64,000 nucleotides of DNA from Candidatus Peribacteraceae bacterium. Its GTDB lineage: Bacteria > Patescibacteriota > Gracilibacteria > Peribacterales > Peribacteraceae. The stretch lies in NCBI GenBank assembly GCA_028703445.1, contig JAQVMW010000002.1, positions 62,001 to 126,000 of the forward strand, written 5' to 3'. How positions within the stretch are numbered: the stretch's first letter is position 1; every line of letters begins with the position of its first letter. Made by a program: the position numbers and the translations under genes. Shown here in pieces: positions 28,010-38,861 of this stretch. The notes beneath the pieces are model-generated. The model saw only the letters and a program-made list of their open reading frames with translations, was not told where the DNA came from and did not search any database.

Positions 28010-29362
28010 TTATTTCCTTTTTCGCATCTTTCTCCACCCGACCAGCGCGCCGAAGGCGGCCAATCCGAACACGGCGCCCGCCCCGGTCTGCGACAGGCTC
28101 TTGGCTTTGGGGGCCGAAGGAGCGGTCATGGCCGAAGCGGATGACACAGAGAGAGAACTTGCGGAGGACGAAATGACCGTAGCGGTTGGGGGAGGTGCGG
28201 CCTGCGGGGTGTTCCAAGCGAAGATCGAGCGAAACACGCCGGGTGAGGAATGGCCCTCGGCGTCAGCGACGTACACGATGAGTCCGAAGTTTTGCGGCGT
28301 GACGTTTGGGATCTGTACCCCATCAAGATCCCTGGGCAGGAATTCCGGCGCGTTGAATGTCCGTCCGCCGTCGCGGCTCTGGCGCACGACGATGAATGCG
28401 CCTTCCGGTGTTGCGGGATCGTACTCCCACTGGCCGGTAACTTTGAAGAGTTGGTTTTTTTGCGGGCTTGCATTCAAACGGAAGTTCGTCACGTCGGGCA
28501 GGCTGCCGGGCTCAAGTTGGGTCGTCGCGGGAAGCGCCGTTGTTTGCTGCTGCAGCGACTGGGCGCGAGCGGCGGCTTCCTCCGGCGTAAGACCGGTGGC
28601 ATGTCCTGCGAAGAAGGCGGTGCGATCAACGGGGTCGAGCGGCAGTCCTCCTTCGCCGGCAAGTGGCTCGGTCAGACGCAATTGGTAGACCACTCCTGCG
28701 GCCTGACGCACGGTCTGTACCATGACATTCCTTCCTTCGATGGTGAGCTTCTCAATCGGCAGTGTCGTTCCCTGGGCATCAAGAATGGAGAAAGCGGACG
28801 GGGCTTGCGCGGCCTCGATGACCGGAGTCGCCGAGAATGTGAGACCGATGTGCGTGGCGGAGAGTGCCTGGGCAGAGAGCAAGTGAAGGGAAGTTGCTGC
28901 AGACGATGTTTGCGGAGCGGGAGAAGAAATGGGAACAGGCACCTCCGTGCTCATGGAGGAGGTGGAGGTGGGTGCAATGGGCTCGGTGACGGTACGGTCG
29001 ACACGCACTTCTTCCGTGAAGTACGGACTCTCTTCCCCCTGTATATTCACTGCCATCACACTGACGTAGACCGTTTCAAAAGCCTGCGGGACGTTCTGAA
29101 GCACGAGACTGGTCGCTGGTCCGTCGGTCGTTTCTACGTCATCATAGTAGCCGTCATTTTCCAGAATGGATTTTTGGCTGAAGTACACGCGATACGATTC
29201 GATATCTCCTGGAGTGGGTGCCCATTGCACCAGGATGGATCCATCAGTTTGTGCCTGCGCCTGCACACCGGTAACACTTTCCGGAGTTTCGGCGTGTGCG
29301 GGCAGAGGGGCTCCAAGGAAACCGAGGAGCACGAATGCGAGGAGGGCAAAATGTCTCTTCAT
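28010..29362 (-). CDS. Secreted surface protein with FN3-like domain and LPxTG-like C-terminal anchor
   Basis: Signal peptide MKRHFALLAFVLLGFLGAPLPAHA; VTGVQAQAQTDGSILVQWAPTPGDIESYRVYFS; C-terminus LSQTGAGAVFGLAAFGALVGWRKMRKRK. Confidence 0.75.
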   Translation of the reverse strand: MKRHFALLAFVLLGFLGAPLPAHAETPESVTGVQAQAQTDGSILVQWAPTPGDIESYRVYFSQKSILENDGYYDDVETTDGPATSLVLQNVPQAFETVYVSVMAVNIQGEESPYFTEEVRVDRTVTEPIAPTSTSSMSTEVPVPISSPAPQTSSAATSLHLLSAQALSATHIGLTFSATPVIEAAQAPSAFSILDAQGTTLPIEKLTIEGRNVMVQTVRQAAGVVYQLRLTEPLAGEGGLPLDPVDRTAFFAGHATGLTPEEAAARAQSLQQQTTALPATTQLEPGSLPDVTNFRLNASPQKNQLFKVTGQWEYDPATPEGAFIVVRQSRDGGRTFNAPEFLPRDLDGVQIPNVTPQNFGLIVYVADAEGHSSPGVFRSIFAWNTPQAAPPPTATVISSSASSLSVSSASAMTAPSAPKAKSLSQTGAGAVFGLAAFGALVGWRKMRKRK

Positions 29363-29400
29363 AGAGGTGTGGTGTGTTTGTAAGACTTAAGACTATTATA

Positions 29401-30900
29401 TCAGATCTCGCTTTTTCCGCCAAGACCGAGCGATTGGCGCTGCAAAGCCCCGAGCAGCCGTACGAGTCCGGTAATCCAGAGCAACACGCCCAAGGCAATG
29501 CCCGCGACCGCCAACCCGAGGAACGTCAGTGCATCGTTCGCGAGGAACGGCCGGGAGACCCAGAGCCCAACGGCGAGCAAGAGCGAAAAGACGAACCACC
29601 GTACGAATGCGGTGGGAGGGAAGAGGGGTTGGGCATACTTGAGCGTTGCGGGGAGCAGGAGGCTCACGAGGAAAGATTGCACGATGATGGCGGTCGTGGC
29701 CGCTCCCACGAAACCGAGATGGGGGATGAGCAGCAAGTTACTGCCGACAGAGAAGAGCGCGCTTACAGCGAGTGTGGCGATGAGGCGTTTCCACTCCCCG
29801 TGCACAAGAGCCATGTAGAAGGAGAAGAGGATGAATCCATAGAGGAACATGGGAACACTCGCGAGTCTAAGAGCGGTATCTGCACCGGGATGATCAATGG
29901 TCGAGAGATATTCACGCGTGGTCAGCAGTGCGATGAGCGGACGCGGCCAGAGTATCGCGAATAATCCTGCCGTTGTGCCGAGGAGCAGGAGCAAAAGAAA
30001 TGTTTTTCCCAGCAGAGAACTGGCGTCTTCTCCGCGTTCCTGTCGCTCACTGACGACCGGGAGGATGGAATTGAGCAGGAATGTGGGAATGAGAAACCCC
30101 ATTTCCCCCATCCGGAGTGCGAAACCATAGTAGGCATTCTGAATCTGGAAGTCATCGCGCAGGAGCGCGATCAAGGTCATATCGAACTGACGGCAGAAGG
30201 AGAGGAGCAGGTAAGCGGTTCCGAACGGGAGCGCGCTTTGGAGCAAGTGGCGCATGGTGTGTGCGTTCCATCGCACATGGAAGGTGACGAATTTGTGAGC
30301 GAACACATACAAGAGGAGGAGCAGGAGCAGAGCCCCGATACCGCCGATCAATGTGCAGTAGAGGAAGACACTTTCATTCGTGCTCCCGCGGATGCCAAAC
30401 AAAATGATGACACCCAACATCGTTGTGGTGAGGATGCGCTGGCTGACTTCGGCGATGAACACGTACTGCAGGCGATAGTTGATCTGGAAGACGGATCGCA
30501 ATGTCCCTGAAAGCAGGGAGAAAAAGGGTGTCAGCGCGGCGAAGGTGATTCCCAGTGGGAGAGGTGTTTCCCTCCACTGAGGCAGTAACCATGCGAAGAG
30601 GATGGCCGATCCCAGTGAGAGCGTGAGGATGATGGTTCTAAGAAAGATCAGGGCGCTCAATATCTCCTCTTTTCTGTCCGAGCGGCTCATTTCGCGCACC
30701 GATACGGCATAGAGTCCGAAATCCGCCAGAATGCCGAAAATCTGCAGATAGCCGTAGGAGGAATTGTAGTACCCGGCGAGTTCAAGGCTCAAGGCCGTGG
30801 CAACGAACTTCACGCTCAGGATCGAGAGCGCTGCCATAGCGACCTGGCTCGAAAGTTGCCAGAGCGTGGAAGCCATGATTTTTTTTGCCACGGAAGGCAT
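29401..30900 (-). CDS. MOP-superfamily polysaccharide flippase (Wzx/MATE-like)
   Basis: Many TM segments. Start MPSVAKKIMASTLWQLSSQ at 30900 preferred because the tracked start would run into pyrB. Confidence 0.85.
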   Translation of the reverse strand: MPSVAKKIMASTLWQLSSQVAMAALSILSVKFVATALSLELAGYYNSSYGYLQIFGILADFGLYAVSVREMSRSDRKEEILSALIFLRTIILTLSLGSAILFAWLLPQWRETPLPLGITFAALTPFFSLLSGTLRSVFQINYRLQYVFIAEVSQRILTTTMLGVIILFGIRGSTNESVFLYCTLIGGIGALLLLLLLYVFAHKFVTFHVRWNAHTMRHLLQSALPFGTAYLLLSFCRQFDMTLIALLRDDFQIQNAYYGFALRMGEMGFLIPTFLLNSILPVVSERQERGEDASSLLGKTFLLLLLLGTTAGLFAILWPRPLIALLTTREYLSTIDHPGADTALRLASVPMFLYGFILFSFYMALVHGEWKRLIATLAVSALFSVGSNLLLIPHLGFVGAATTAIIVQSFLVSLLLPATLKYAQPLFPPTAFVRWFVFSLLLAVGLWVSRPFLANDALTFLGLAVAGIALGVLLWITGLVRLLGALQRQSLGLGGKSEI

Positions 30901-30972
30901 CGGGGGAATTGTACCGGTATTCCTCTTCCTTCGCTTGCTCTCTGCAGTACGCAGCTTACACTGTGATCTGCC

Positions 30973-31890
30973 ATGCCGCTCCCCTTCCGTCACATCACCT
31001 CGACCAAGCAATTCACACGCGAAGATACCGATGCGGTTCTCAAGGTGGCGGAAAAGATGGAGAATGTCCTGGCGAAAGGTGGCAGCGACCTCCTGAAGAA
31101 TAAGATCCTCGCCGCGCTCTTCTACGAGCCCAGCACGCGTACCCGGCTCAGTTTCGAGACCGCCATGCAACGGCTCGGTGGTCAGGTGATCACGGCCGAC
31201 GGGTTACAGTTCAGCTCCATGTACAAAGGCGAGACCATCGAGGACACGATGATGGTGGTCGGCCAGTATGCGGATATCATCGCCATGCGGCATCCCGAAC
31301 AGGGCAGTGCCGATCGCGCGGCGGCGGTGTGCCCCGTCCCTTTCATCAATGCGGGCGACGGGCCCGGGCAACATCCGACGCAGGCGCTTCTCGATCTCTA
31401 TACCATTCGCAAAGAGCGAGGGTCCCTCGACGGACTCCACATCGCGATGGTGGGTGATCTCAAGTTCGGTCGCACGGTGCATTCCCTCTCCTTTCTTCTC
31501 GGGCTCTACCGCGATGTTCGTTTCACGCTGATCGCTCCGAAAGAGCTCACGATGCCTCCCAAGGTCACCAGTTTCTTCAAAGAGAAGAACATCGTCTTTG
31601 CCGAGAGCGAAAATCTTGAGCAGGGGCTCGGCGCAGATGTCATTTATATGACGCGGGTGCAGAAGGAACGCTTCGAAAACAAAGAGGAGTACGAACGACT
31701 CAAGTTGAAGTACGTTCTCAAAGCCGATCATCTGCGCAATCGCAAGATTACGGTGCTCCATCCGCTCCCGCGCGTGGGCGAGATCGCAACGGATGTCGAT
31801 CCCTTGCCCGGCGCCGCGTATTTCCGCCAGGTGCGCAATGGTGTCGTGATGCGCATGGCGCTCCTTGCGATGCTCCTCGGCAAAGCATGA
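30973..31890 (+). CDS. pyrB: Aspartate carbamoyltransferase
   Basis: LAALFYEPSTRTRLSFETAMQRLGG; INAGDGPGQHPTQALLDLYTI; VLHPLPRVGEI. Confidence 0.97.
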   Translation: MPLPFRHITSTKQFTREDTDAVLKVAEKMENVLAKGGSDLLKNKILAALFYEPSTRTRLSFETAMQRLGGQVITADGLQFSSMYKGETIEDTMMVVGQYADIIAMRHPEQGSADRAAAVCPVPFINAGDGPGQHPTQALLDLYTIRKERGSLDGLHIAMVGDLKFGRTVHSLSFLLGLYRDVRFTLIAPKELTMPPKVTSFFKEKNIVFAESENLEQGLGADVIYMTRVQKERFENKEEYERLKLKYVLKADHLRNRKITVLHPLPRVGEIATDVDPLPGAAYFRQVRNGVVMRMALLAMLLGKA

Positions 31891-33215
31891 CTTCGCTTCT
31901 CATTCGTGGAGGCACCGTCGTCCGTCCGACAGGCGATGAACGTGCGGATATTCTCATCAACGAGGGGGTCATCGATGAGATTTTCGTTCGCACGACCGGT
32001 CCGCAGAAACTGCTGGCAGCGGATCAGACTATCGAGGCGAATGGACAGTTGCTCTTCCCCGGTTTTATTGATTGCCATGTGCATTTTCGCGAACCGGGCA
32101 TGGAGCAGAAGGGCACCATGGAAACCGAATCACAGAGCGCGGTTGCGGGTGGCGTCACCACGGTGTGCGATATGCCCAATACCAATCCCCCCACTGTTTC
32201 CATTGCGGCGCTCAGAGAGAAAGTGAGAATCGCGGAAAGCATGAGTGCATGCGATATCCGTTTCTTCTTCGGCGTCACGCAGAGCGAACATATTCAGGAA
32301 CTCCGGCATCTCTGGGCGGAACAGGAGTTCGTCAGCCTTCGTGATCGTTGTTGTGGCGTAAAGCTCTATCTCGATCATTCCACGGGGAACCAGAAAGCAG
32401 CGAAAGGTGTTGCCGAAGAGGCATTTCGTACCTGTGCGGAACTTAAAATTCCACTCGTTGTGCATTGCGAAGACCCCGTGCTCAATGCGCGAGCGGCGAA
32501 ATTGAACACGCGTATGGACATCTCAGCACATTCCCTCATCCGGGCTCCCGAGTCGGAACAACGGGCAATCACCGTTGCCGTGGAGCTCGCGAAAGGAACA
32601 GGCGCGCATCTGCATGTTGCACATCTCTCGACGAAGCGCGGGCTTGAGTTGGTCGAGCAGGCCAAGAAGGACGGTCTTGCCGTTACCTGCGAGGTCGCGC
32701 CGCATCACCTTTTCCTTTCCACGGAGGATTACGAAACTCTGGGGACTCTGGGGAAAATGAATCCTCCGCTGCGCACGCCCGATCACGGCGAGGCGCTATG
32801 GGCGGGCATCGAGAAAGGCACCATCGATTGCGTGGCGAGTGATCATGCCCCGCACACGTTTGAAGAGAAGCAGACTGTGCCGGTTCTCACTGCTCCCAGT
32901 GGCGTTCCGGGAGTTGAAACGATGATTCCCCTGTTGCTCACCGTGGCGGCGGGCCGGTGGCCGCATCCGCGCCGCCGCTCCTTCCAGCCAAAGCTGATGT
33001 ACGCCGATATCCGGCGTCTGTGCTTCGATAATCCGAACCGGATTTTCTCGCTCAGGCAGACTGCAATCGAGCAGGGATCGATGGCGAATCTGGTCCTCGT
33101 TCAACCCGAAGAAGAGTGGGAGATCCGGGGTGCGCAACTGCATAGCAAGTGCAGATGGACGCCCTATGAAGGCTGGAAGGTCGTCGGAAAGGCAACGGTT
33201 GCCGGCAGATGGTAA
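31887..33215 (+). CDS. pyrC: Dihydroorotase
   Basis: LFPGFIDCHVHFREPGMEQKGTMETES; DMPNTNPPT; ASDHAPHTFEEK. ATGA overlap with pyrB. Confidence 0.96.
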   Translation: MTSLLIRGGTVVRPTGDERADILINEGVIDEIFVRTTGPQKLLAADQTIEANGQLLFPGFIDCHVHFREPGMEQKGTMETESQSAVAGGVTTVCDMPNTNPPTVSIAALREKVRIAESMSACDIRFFFGVTQSEHIQELRHLWAEQEFVSLRDRCCGVKLYLDHSTGNQKAAKGVAEEAFRTCAELKIPLVVHCEDPVLNARAAKLNTRMDISAHSLIRAPESEQRAITVAVELAKGTGAHLHVAHLSTKRGLELVEQAKKDGLAVTCEVAPHHLFLSTEDYETLGTLGKMNPPLRTPDHGEALWAGIEKGTIDCVASDHAPHTFEEKQTVPVLTAPSGVPGVETMIPLLLTVAAGRWPHPRRRSFQPKLMYADIRRLCFDNPNRIFSLRQTAIEQGSMANLVLVQPEEEWEIRGAQLHSKCRWTPYEGWKVVGKATVAGRW

Positions 33216-33279
33216 AGGCGTGAGCGCTTGGAACACGCATCCTTCGGCCCGTCCGTACCGACCAACGGCCGGGCGGGCT

Positions 33280-33330
33280 ACGCTCAGGGCGGTCTGAGCC
33301 TGTCGAGAACCGAGACCCGCGCTTCGCCGC
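33280..33330. repeat. REP-like fragment
   Basis: gctcagggcggtctgagcctgtcgagaaccgag, resembling the widespread CGACAGGCTCAG palindrome type. Confidence 0.4.
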
Positions 33331-33333
33331 AGT

Positions 33334-33978
33334 TCATTTCATTTGTTCCAACAGAGCGGATAGTTCCTGTAGGGAGTGGATCACGTGCATGGCGTTTTTG
33401 TGTGCCTGGGGCGGGGTGTGTTCCCGTACGATGAGGCAATTGGCCATACCAGCGTCGATTGCCGCCTGAATATCAAAGTCCTGATCCCCGATGTATATGC
33501 AGTGCTCGGGGGGGATACCCAAACGATCGGCTGCGAGCAGCAAACTGTGCGGATGTGGTTTGTCATAGGGCTGGCAATCATCAGCCGTGACGATTTCTGA
33601 GAAGAAAGAAGAGAGACCCAACCGTCGTTCGATGGCATCGACCCAAATTTTCCACGAACCTGTGACGATGGCGCGCGGGATTTTGTTGTCGAACGAACCA
33701 GCGAGAGACTTTGCATCTTCGAACCATGTCACCCGTTCTCCCAGTGTTTTCATGTAGAGATCATTACGGTGTTTGCGGATCTCGGCATCACGATGGCTCA
33801 AATGAAAACGTGCGAGGACATCGGCGAGTTTGTGATTCTCCCAGTAAATCTTATTGAATTCCGGCTCGCTCAAAACAAGTCCGAAGTCAGAGAGTGTCTG
33901 AAAGTAAGCTTGCTTGTAGAGCGGTATGGAATTGACGAGGGTTCCATCAAGATCGAAGAGGATCGCTTCTACTTTCAT
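33334..33978 (-). CDS. HAD-superfamily phosphatase
   Basis: MKVEAILFDLDGTLVNSIPLYKQAY; IVTGSWKIW; KPHPHSLLLAADRLG; YIGDQDFDIQAA. Confidence 0.88.
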   Translation of the reverse strand: MKVEAILFDLDGTLVNSIPLYKQAYFQTLSDFGLVLSEPEFNKIYWENHKLADVLARFHLSHRDAEIRKHRNDLYMKTLGERVTWFEDAKSLAGSFDNKIPRAIVTGSWKIWVDAIERRLGLSSFFSEIVTADDCQPYDKPHPHSLLLAADRLGIPPEHCIYIGDQDFDIQAAIDAGMANCLIVREHTPPQAHKNAMHVIHSLQELSALLEQMK

Positions 33979-34164
33979 ACATGTGCAGGAATGGGTTCCG
34001 TGTGAGCGTAGCATAGTGAAGGACGAGTAAAAAAAGAGCCCCGGATGAGGAAGCCCTGTTTTTGTGTACCGATGATGTGAGCCGGGATTCTTTATCCCCT
34101 GCGTCCCCATGTGTAGGTCATTGGGTAAGTTGGAAATGAAATAAAAATCATTGGAGTGCCGGGG

Positions 34165-36075
34165 TCAGACCTCCACAATGAGAGGAATGACCATGGGCTC
34201 GCGGTCGAGCTTGCGGTCGAAGTAGCGGTAGAGTGCGCCGCTGATGGCGCGCTTGAGCGCTTTGCGGTCGATCTCGCCGCGGGCGATGGCTTCGTCGTAG
34301 GCTTTGCGGACCACATCGGAGGCGTTTTTGGTGATCACCACCTGTTCCGATCCATAGATGAGTCCGCGCGAGATGATGTCCGGGTCGCCGACGAGACGCT
34401 TGCTCTGGGCGTAGGCGCGGAGCATGACGATGATCACGCCAGCTGAGCTCATCACCTTGCGGTCATTGAGCACGCGCTGGCCTTCGCCGGCGCTGCCGAG
34501 TCCGTCAATGATGACATCATGGATGAGGAATTTTTGCTTGCTCTTGCGGGCGTTGCCCTGCTGGTCGAATTCCAGGATTTCGCCGTTGACGAGTGAGTGG
34601 ATGCGGTTTTCCTCGTAGCCTAGATTTCGGGCAAGGTCCACGTGCGCGGAGCGCATGTAGGGCTCTCCATGTTCGGGAATGATGTGCTTGGCGCGGACGA
34701 GCTGGTGCATCAGAAGTAGGTCCCCCTGTTGGCCGTGACCGGTCGTATGGAGCGCGAGATCCGCGTTTGTCTTTACGATGGCGCCTTTGAGGTGCAGGTT
34801 ATTGATGACCTTTGAAACTGCGCGTTCATTTCCAACAATGGGGTTACTGCTCAGAATGACCGTGTCCCCGGCTTTTATGGAAATATGCCGGTGCGTGCCG
34901 AGACCAATGCGCGCAAGACCAGCCATCTCTTCACCCTGGCTGCCGGTGGTAATGATGATCGATTCGCGGTCAGGGGTTTTCTCCATGCCGGGACCCGCTT
35001 TGCGGATGAGTCCGCGTGGAGCCTTGAGGTAGCCCAAGTTCTGGGCGATCTCAAAATTCGTCTCCATGCTGCGGCCCGAGATGAAAACCTTGCGGTTATA
35101 TTTGCGAGCATGATCAATAATCTGCTGCATGCGGTTTAAGAGCGAGCTGAAGGTGGAGATGATCACGCGTCCCTTCGCGTCGCGGATGAGTTGGTGGAGT
35201 GTTTCGGAAATTTCCTTTTCACTCTTGCTGTTGCCGGGTTTGGTGGCGTTCGTGGAGTCCGCGACAATGGCGAGAACACCTTTCTCTCCCAACTGTGCGA
35301 AACGCTGGAAGTCCGCCGGTGGCTCATTCTGCGGGGTTAAGTCGAACTTGAAATCTCCTGTATGGAGGATGGTGCCGTAAGGCGTGTGCACGGCGATGGC
35401 AGCGGAATCAGGGATACTGTGTGTCACGCGCAGGAATTCCACTTCGATGCGTCCCAACCGGACTTTTTGGCCGTAGCTCACGACATTCATCCTGGCTTTG
35501 CTCGTAAGGTGCATTTCATCCAGACGCTTCCGTACGAAGGCCATGGTGAGTTTGGTGCCGAACATCGGTGGAAAATGGAGCTGAGGCAGCAGATGTTGTA
35601 CGGCCCCGATGTGGTCCAAGTGCCCGTGGGTGAAGAGCAGGGCTTTGATGCGGTTCTCTTTTCCTTTCAGCGAAGAAATATCTGGCACGAGATAGTCGAT
35701 GCCGAGCATGTCTTCGTCGGGGAACTGAAGTCCCAAATCGATGATGTAGAGATCGCCATCCACGTCGATGACAAAACAGTTGCGGCCGACCTGCTCGAAT
35801 CCGCCAAGTGGATAGAGCCTCAGTCCGCCACGCCGTTGATTTTGTAGCGGCTGTTGCTGTGGTCTCGGGTTGGCATTGCGCCTGAATCCCTCGTTTGTTT
35901 TGGCGGCGGCGGAGGCGGGGCGTTGCTGCTGTTCGAAGGAACGCGGAGGTTTCCCCTGATCGCCCATACGAGAGGGAGGGGTGGACTCCACTATGCTCTG
36001 CGAGCTTCGTGGGGTGAGAGAGGACGGTGGTTGATCCCCAATTTTCTTCTGTAACCACTCACTGATTGTTTTCAT
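34165..36075 (-). CDS. rnj: Ribonuclease J family
   Basis: LYPLGGFEQVGRNCFVIDVDGDLYIIDLGLQFP; LFTHGHLDHIGAV; HTGDFKFDLTP; HTTGHGQQGDL; Q/P-rich N-terminal extension. Confidence 0.95.
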   Translation of the reverse strand: MKTISEWLQKKIGDQPPSSLTPRSSQSIVESTPPSRMGDQGKPPRSFEQQQRPASAAAKTNEGFRRNANPRPQQQPLQNQRRGGLRLYPLGGFEQVGRNCFVIDVDGDLYIIDLGLQFPDEDMLGIDYLVPDISSLKGKENRIKALLFTHGHLDHIGAVQHLLPQLHFPPMFGTKLTMAFVRKRLDEMHLTSKARMNVVSYGQKVRLGRIEVEFLRVTHSIPDSAAIAVHTPYGTILHTGDFKFDLTPQNEPPADFQRFAQLGEKGVLAIVADSTNATKPGNSKSEKEISETLHQLIRDAKGRVIISTFSSLLNRMQQIIDHARKYNRKVFISGRSMETNFEIAQNLGYLKAPRGLIRKAGPGMEKTPDRESIIITTGSQGEEMAGLARIGLGTHRHISIKAGDTVILSSNPIVGNERAVSKVINNLHLKGAIVKTNADLALHTTGHGQQGDLLLMHQLVRAKHIIPEHGEPYMRSAHVDLARNLGYEENRIHSLVNGEILEFDQQGNARKSKQKFLIHDVIIDGLGSAGEGQRVLNDRKVMSSAGVIIVMLRAYAQSKRLVGDPDIISRGLIYGSEQVVITKNASDVVRKAYDEAIARGEIDRKALKRAISGALYRYFDRKLDREPMVIPLIVEV

Positions 36076-36301
36076 TAAACGGTGATTGAATAAAACGAAT
36101 GATGTCATCATCGTACTCTCCGGATGCCAAAAAAGCAATCATAATCTTGTCATACATTCAAGATTTTGGCTTGTAGATAACAAATTATTAGTTAATGTAT
36201 TTGTAATATATGTTCTGATGAAAGGGGGAAGCCGGAGAGCTTGATCATGGAAAATGGGCGCTTGCTCCCTTTGCGCAAGATAGGGTAGCCTGAACCCCTG
36301 T

Positions 36302-38248
36302 ATGGACGTGACGGTCCAGACGGGCATAACCAAATCGACGAAGGGGGTTTCCCTCGTCGCTCTTTCATTTGTTTCTTCCCAGAAGGAGCAGGTGTGTCTG
36401 CTTCTCGAAATCGAAGCGGATTCCTCCGAGGCGAAGACCACCGAAAAAGAGTGCATCACTATTGTTGAGCATGCGTTACTTGAAACAGAAGGCGGTGCCG
36501 CGGAGCGGCTGGATGGCACGCTCAAGGAGCTCAACGGGCTTCTCAAAGGGCTCATCCTCTCCAAGGCAATCGAGGGCGTTCATGCCATTGTGACGATCGT
36601 GGATCGCGATCTCCTGCTCCATGTTTCTCATGCGGGGAGCGCCGAGGCCTATATCATCCGTGCCGGAGCAGCGAGCCAGATCACGGAATACACCCGTGGC
36701 AAGCCGGTTCCCGCCTTTGTACACATCGCCAGCGGGCGGCTGGAAGCACGCGATACGGTGGTCTTCTCGACGCAGCGACTGCTCAGGGCGGTGACGCCGG
36801 CACAACTGGCGCAGCACGCCCAGCGGGGCGACCAGCTGCTGGATGAATTGGTGAATACGCTCGAATCCGAACGGGAATATGCGGCGCTCGGTGTCCTACA
36901 TGCGAGTGGTGGGCAAATGAAGATCGGCGAGGCACCCACTCGTCCTGCGGGGCGGGCACTGGCATCGCGGCACGACCGTCGTGGAAAAAACTGGGGGGGC
37001 ATGGCCGTTGTCGCCAAGATCGGTGAACGGGGACGTGCGTTCCTTTCGCTCGGAATCTTCCGTCAGTTCTGGGAGAAGATGAGTGACTGGGCTGCAGGGT
37101 TCTTTGCGGATCTCAAAAATCCCAAGCGCAAACGGCGTGCTCATCTTCTCATCGTTGCAGGGGCGCTCGCCGTTTTCATTCTGCTCTGGGTGATGGTGAA
37201 TCTCTCCACATCCACGGAACGCGGCAAGACGAAAGCCGAACTGACGCAGCTCATGGAGCAGATCGATCAGGAGGTTCGTACAGCGGAGAACCGTCAGCTC
37301 AGTGGAGACATCGACGGGGCCAACCTCGTCCTGGATCGTGCGCAGGAGGAGGCGCAGCAGGTGATGAATAATGAGAGTGGTCTCTATCGCCGTGAGGCCC
37401 TAGACCTTCTCGATCGCATTCGCACGAAGAAAGAAGAAATTAATCACATCGTGCGCCTTTCACCACGGCCCGGGCCGAATATTACCTCGAAAGATTCCTC
37501 GGCGGTTCTGGAAGGCATTGTTGGGACATCATCTATCGAAGCTCTCTACGACAAGGCGAATCTTTACCGTCTTCTCAATACTATTATCGAAGATCCTTTG
37601 CAGATCAGTAATCAAGGGATTATTACGGATGCCGTCGCATTGGAGCGGTACCAAACGGTTGTTTTCCAGCTTGCGGATAACAGTATTGTTGAAACGATTG
37701 GCGGGCAACCAACGACAATGAAAACAGAAGATCCTGCGGGCTGGATCAGCGGCAAGGACCTGAAGACGTACCTTCGTTTCCTCTACGTCCTCTCACCCGA
37801 AAACAATCAGATTTACAAGTATGAACGTCTCAGTAACCGTTACGGCGCCCCAACGGAATATAATGTGAACGGTAAGCTGGAAGGGGCTATTGATATGACG
37901 ATTGATCAGGCCATTTACGTACTCAAGCGGGGGGGAGAAATTGTGAAACTTTTCCGCGGAGAAGTGCAGCCTTTCACCATTCTGCACTCCCCGGAACAGA
38001 ATATTCTTTCGACAGTAACAAAGGTTTTCAAACTCACAGGAGGTGATTTCTACTTCCTCGATCCGACGGGATCGCGCGTGATTGTGGTGGCTGATGGCGG
38101 ATCCGCAGGAGAGGCTTCCTATAAAATGCAATATGTTCTGGAGGGTGACCAGGTGGGGACCCTGAAGGATTTCTTTGTGGATGCAGATGAAACGCGTCTC
38201 TATGTCATTGATGAGAAACGTCTCCATGAGGTGGATCTGGTGAAGTAG
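36302..38248 (+). CDS. PPM-phosphatase-like N-terminus, TM helix and predicted beta-rich C-terminal domain
   Basis: Cytosolic part with HAGSAEAYIIRAGAASQIT; TM AHLLIVAGALAVFILLWVMVNL; C-terminal region with repeated blade-like strands. Confidence 0.6.
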   Translation: MDVTVQTGITKSTKGVSLVALSFVSSQKEQVCLLLEIEADSSEAKTTEKECITIVEHALLETEGGAAERLDGTLKELNGLLKGLILSKAIEGVHAIVTIVDRDLLLHVSHAGSAEAYIIRAGAASQITEYTRGKPVPAFVHIASGRLEARDTVVFSTQRLLRAVTPAQLAQHAQRGDQLLDELVNTLESEREYAALGVLHASGGQMKIGEAPTRPAGRALASRHDRRGKNWGGMAVVAKIGERGRAFLSLGIFRQFWEKMSDWAAGFFADLKNPKRKRRAHLLIVAGALAVFILLWVMVNLSTSTERGKTKAELTQLMEQIDQEVRTAENRQLSGDIDGANLVLDRAQEEAQQVMNNESGLYRREALDLLDRIRTKKEEINHIVRLSPRPGPNITSKDSSAVLEGIVGTSSIEALYDKANLYRLLNTIIEDPLQISNQGIITDAVALERYQTVVFQLADNSIVETIGGQPTTMKTEDPAGWISGKDLKTYLRFLYVLSPENNQIYKYERLSNRYGAPTEYNVNGKLEGAIDMTIDQAIYVLKRGGEIVKLFRGEVQPFTILHSPEQNILSTVTKVFKLTGGDFYFLDPTGSRVIVVADGGSAGEASYKMQYVLEGDQVGTLKDFFVDADETRLYVIDEKRLHEVDLVK

Positions 38249-38395
38249 TTTGGCGGAAGTCGAGATGGAGCCGAATAAGAAGAAGGAATGATGGATGGAG
38301 AATGAGGTGGGCAGGCTCTGGATCTCGGTCTATTTTTCATGATTCATTCTTCATTCTTCTAAAAAACGAGAGATACTTCCACTATCATTCCTGCG

Positions 38396-38779
38396 ATGAG
38401 AGTCCTCCTCTTCGGAACCTTTGATCGGTTGCATCCCGGTCACAAGTTTATCTTCGCCGAAGCGCAGAAGCGTGGCGAGCTGACGGTCATTATTGCCCGC
38501 GATGTGACGGTCCAGCGGCACAAGGGCAAACTTCCCGTGCAGTCGGAGAAAGAACGAAGGGCGGCAGTTCATCATGCCGTGCCGTCGGCGCGGGTGTTGC
38601 TCGGCGATTATGATGACTATCTCCGCCCGGTTCGCGAGAACGCCCCTGATCTGATTCTGCTTGGGTATGATCAGGCGCTGCCTCATGGGGTGAAGAGCGA
38701 GGATCTGCCCTGCCCTGTGGAGCGCTTGCCCGCCTTCCATCCGGAGCGCTACAAGAGCCGCTTGCAGGGGAATGACTGA
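38396..38779 (+). CDS. Cytidylyltransferase-like (TagD/RibL type) nucleotidyltransferase
   Basis: VLLFGTFDRLHPGHKFIFAEAQKRG HxGH motif. Confidence 0.85.
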   Translation: MRVLLFGTFDRLHPGHKFIFAEAQKRGELTVIIARDVTVQRHKGKLPVQSEKERRAAVHHAVPSARVLLGDYDDYLRPVRENAPDLILLGYDQALPHGVKSEDLPCPVERLPAFHPERYKSRLQGND

Positions 38780-38861
38780 AGATTCCCTTGGTGTTGCTGT
38801 CGAAAAGGGTGTGGAAGCCGAAGGTTATTTATGCTAGAATGAAGAGATTCCTCCGCCGATC

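Noticed and set aside
27710-28688. Plus-strand ORFs of 144 and 304 aa
   Set aside because: Run through the REP-like hairpin cluster and antisense to the FN3 protein gene.
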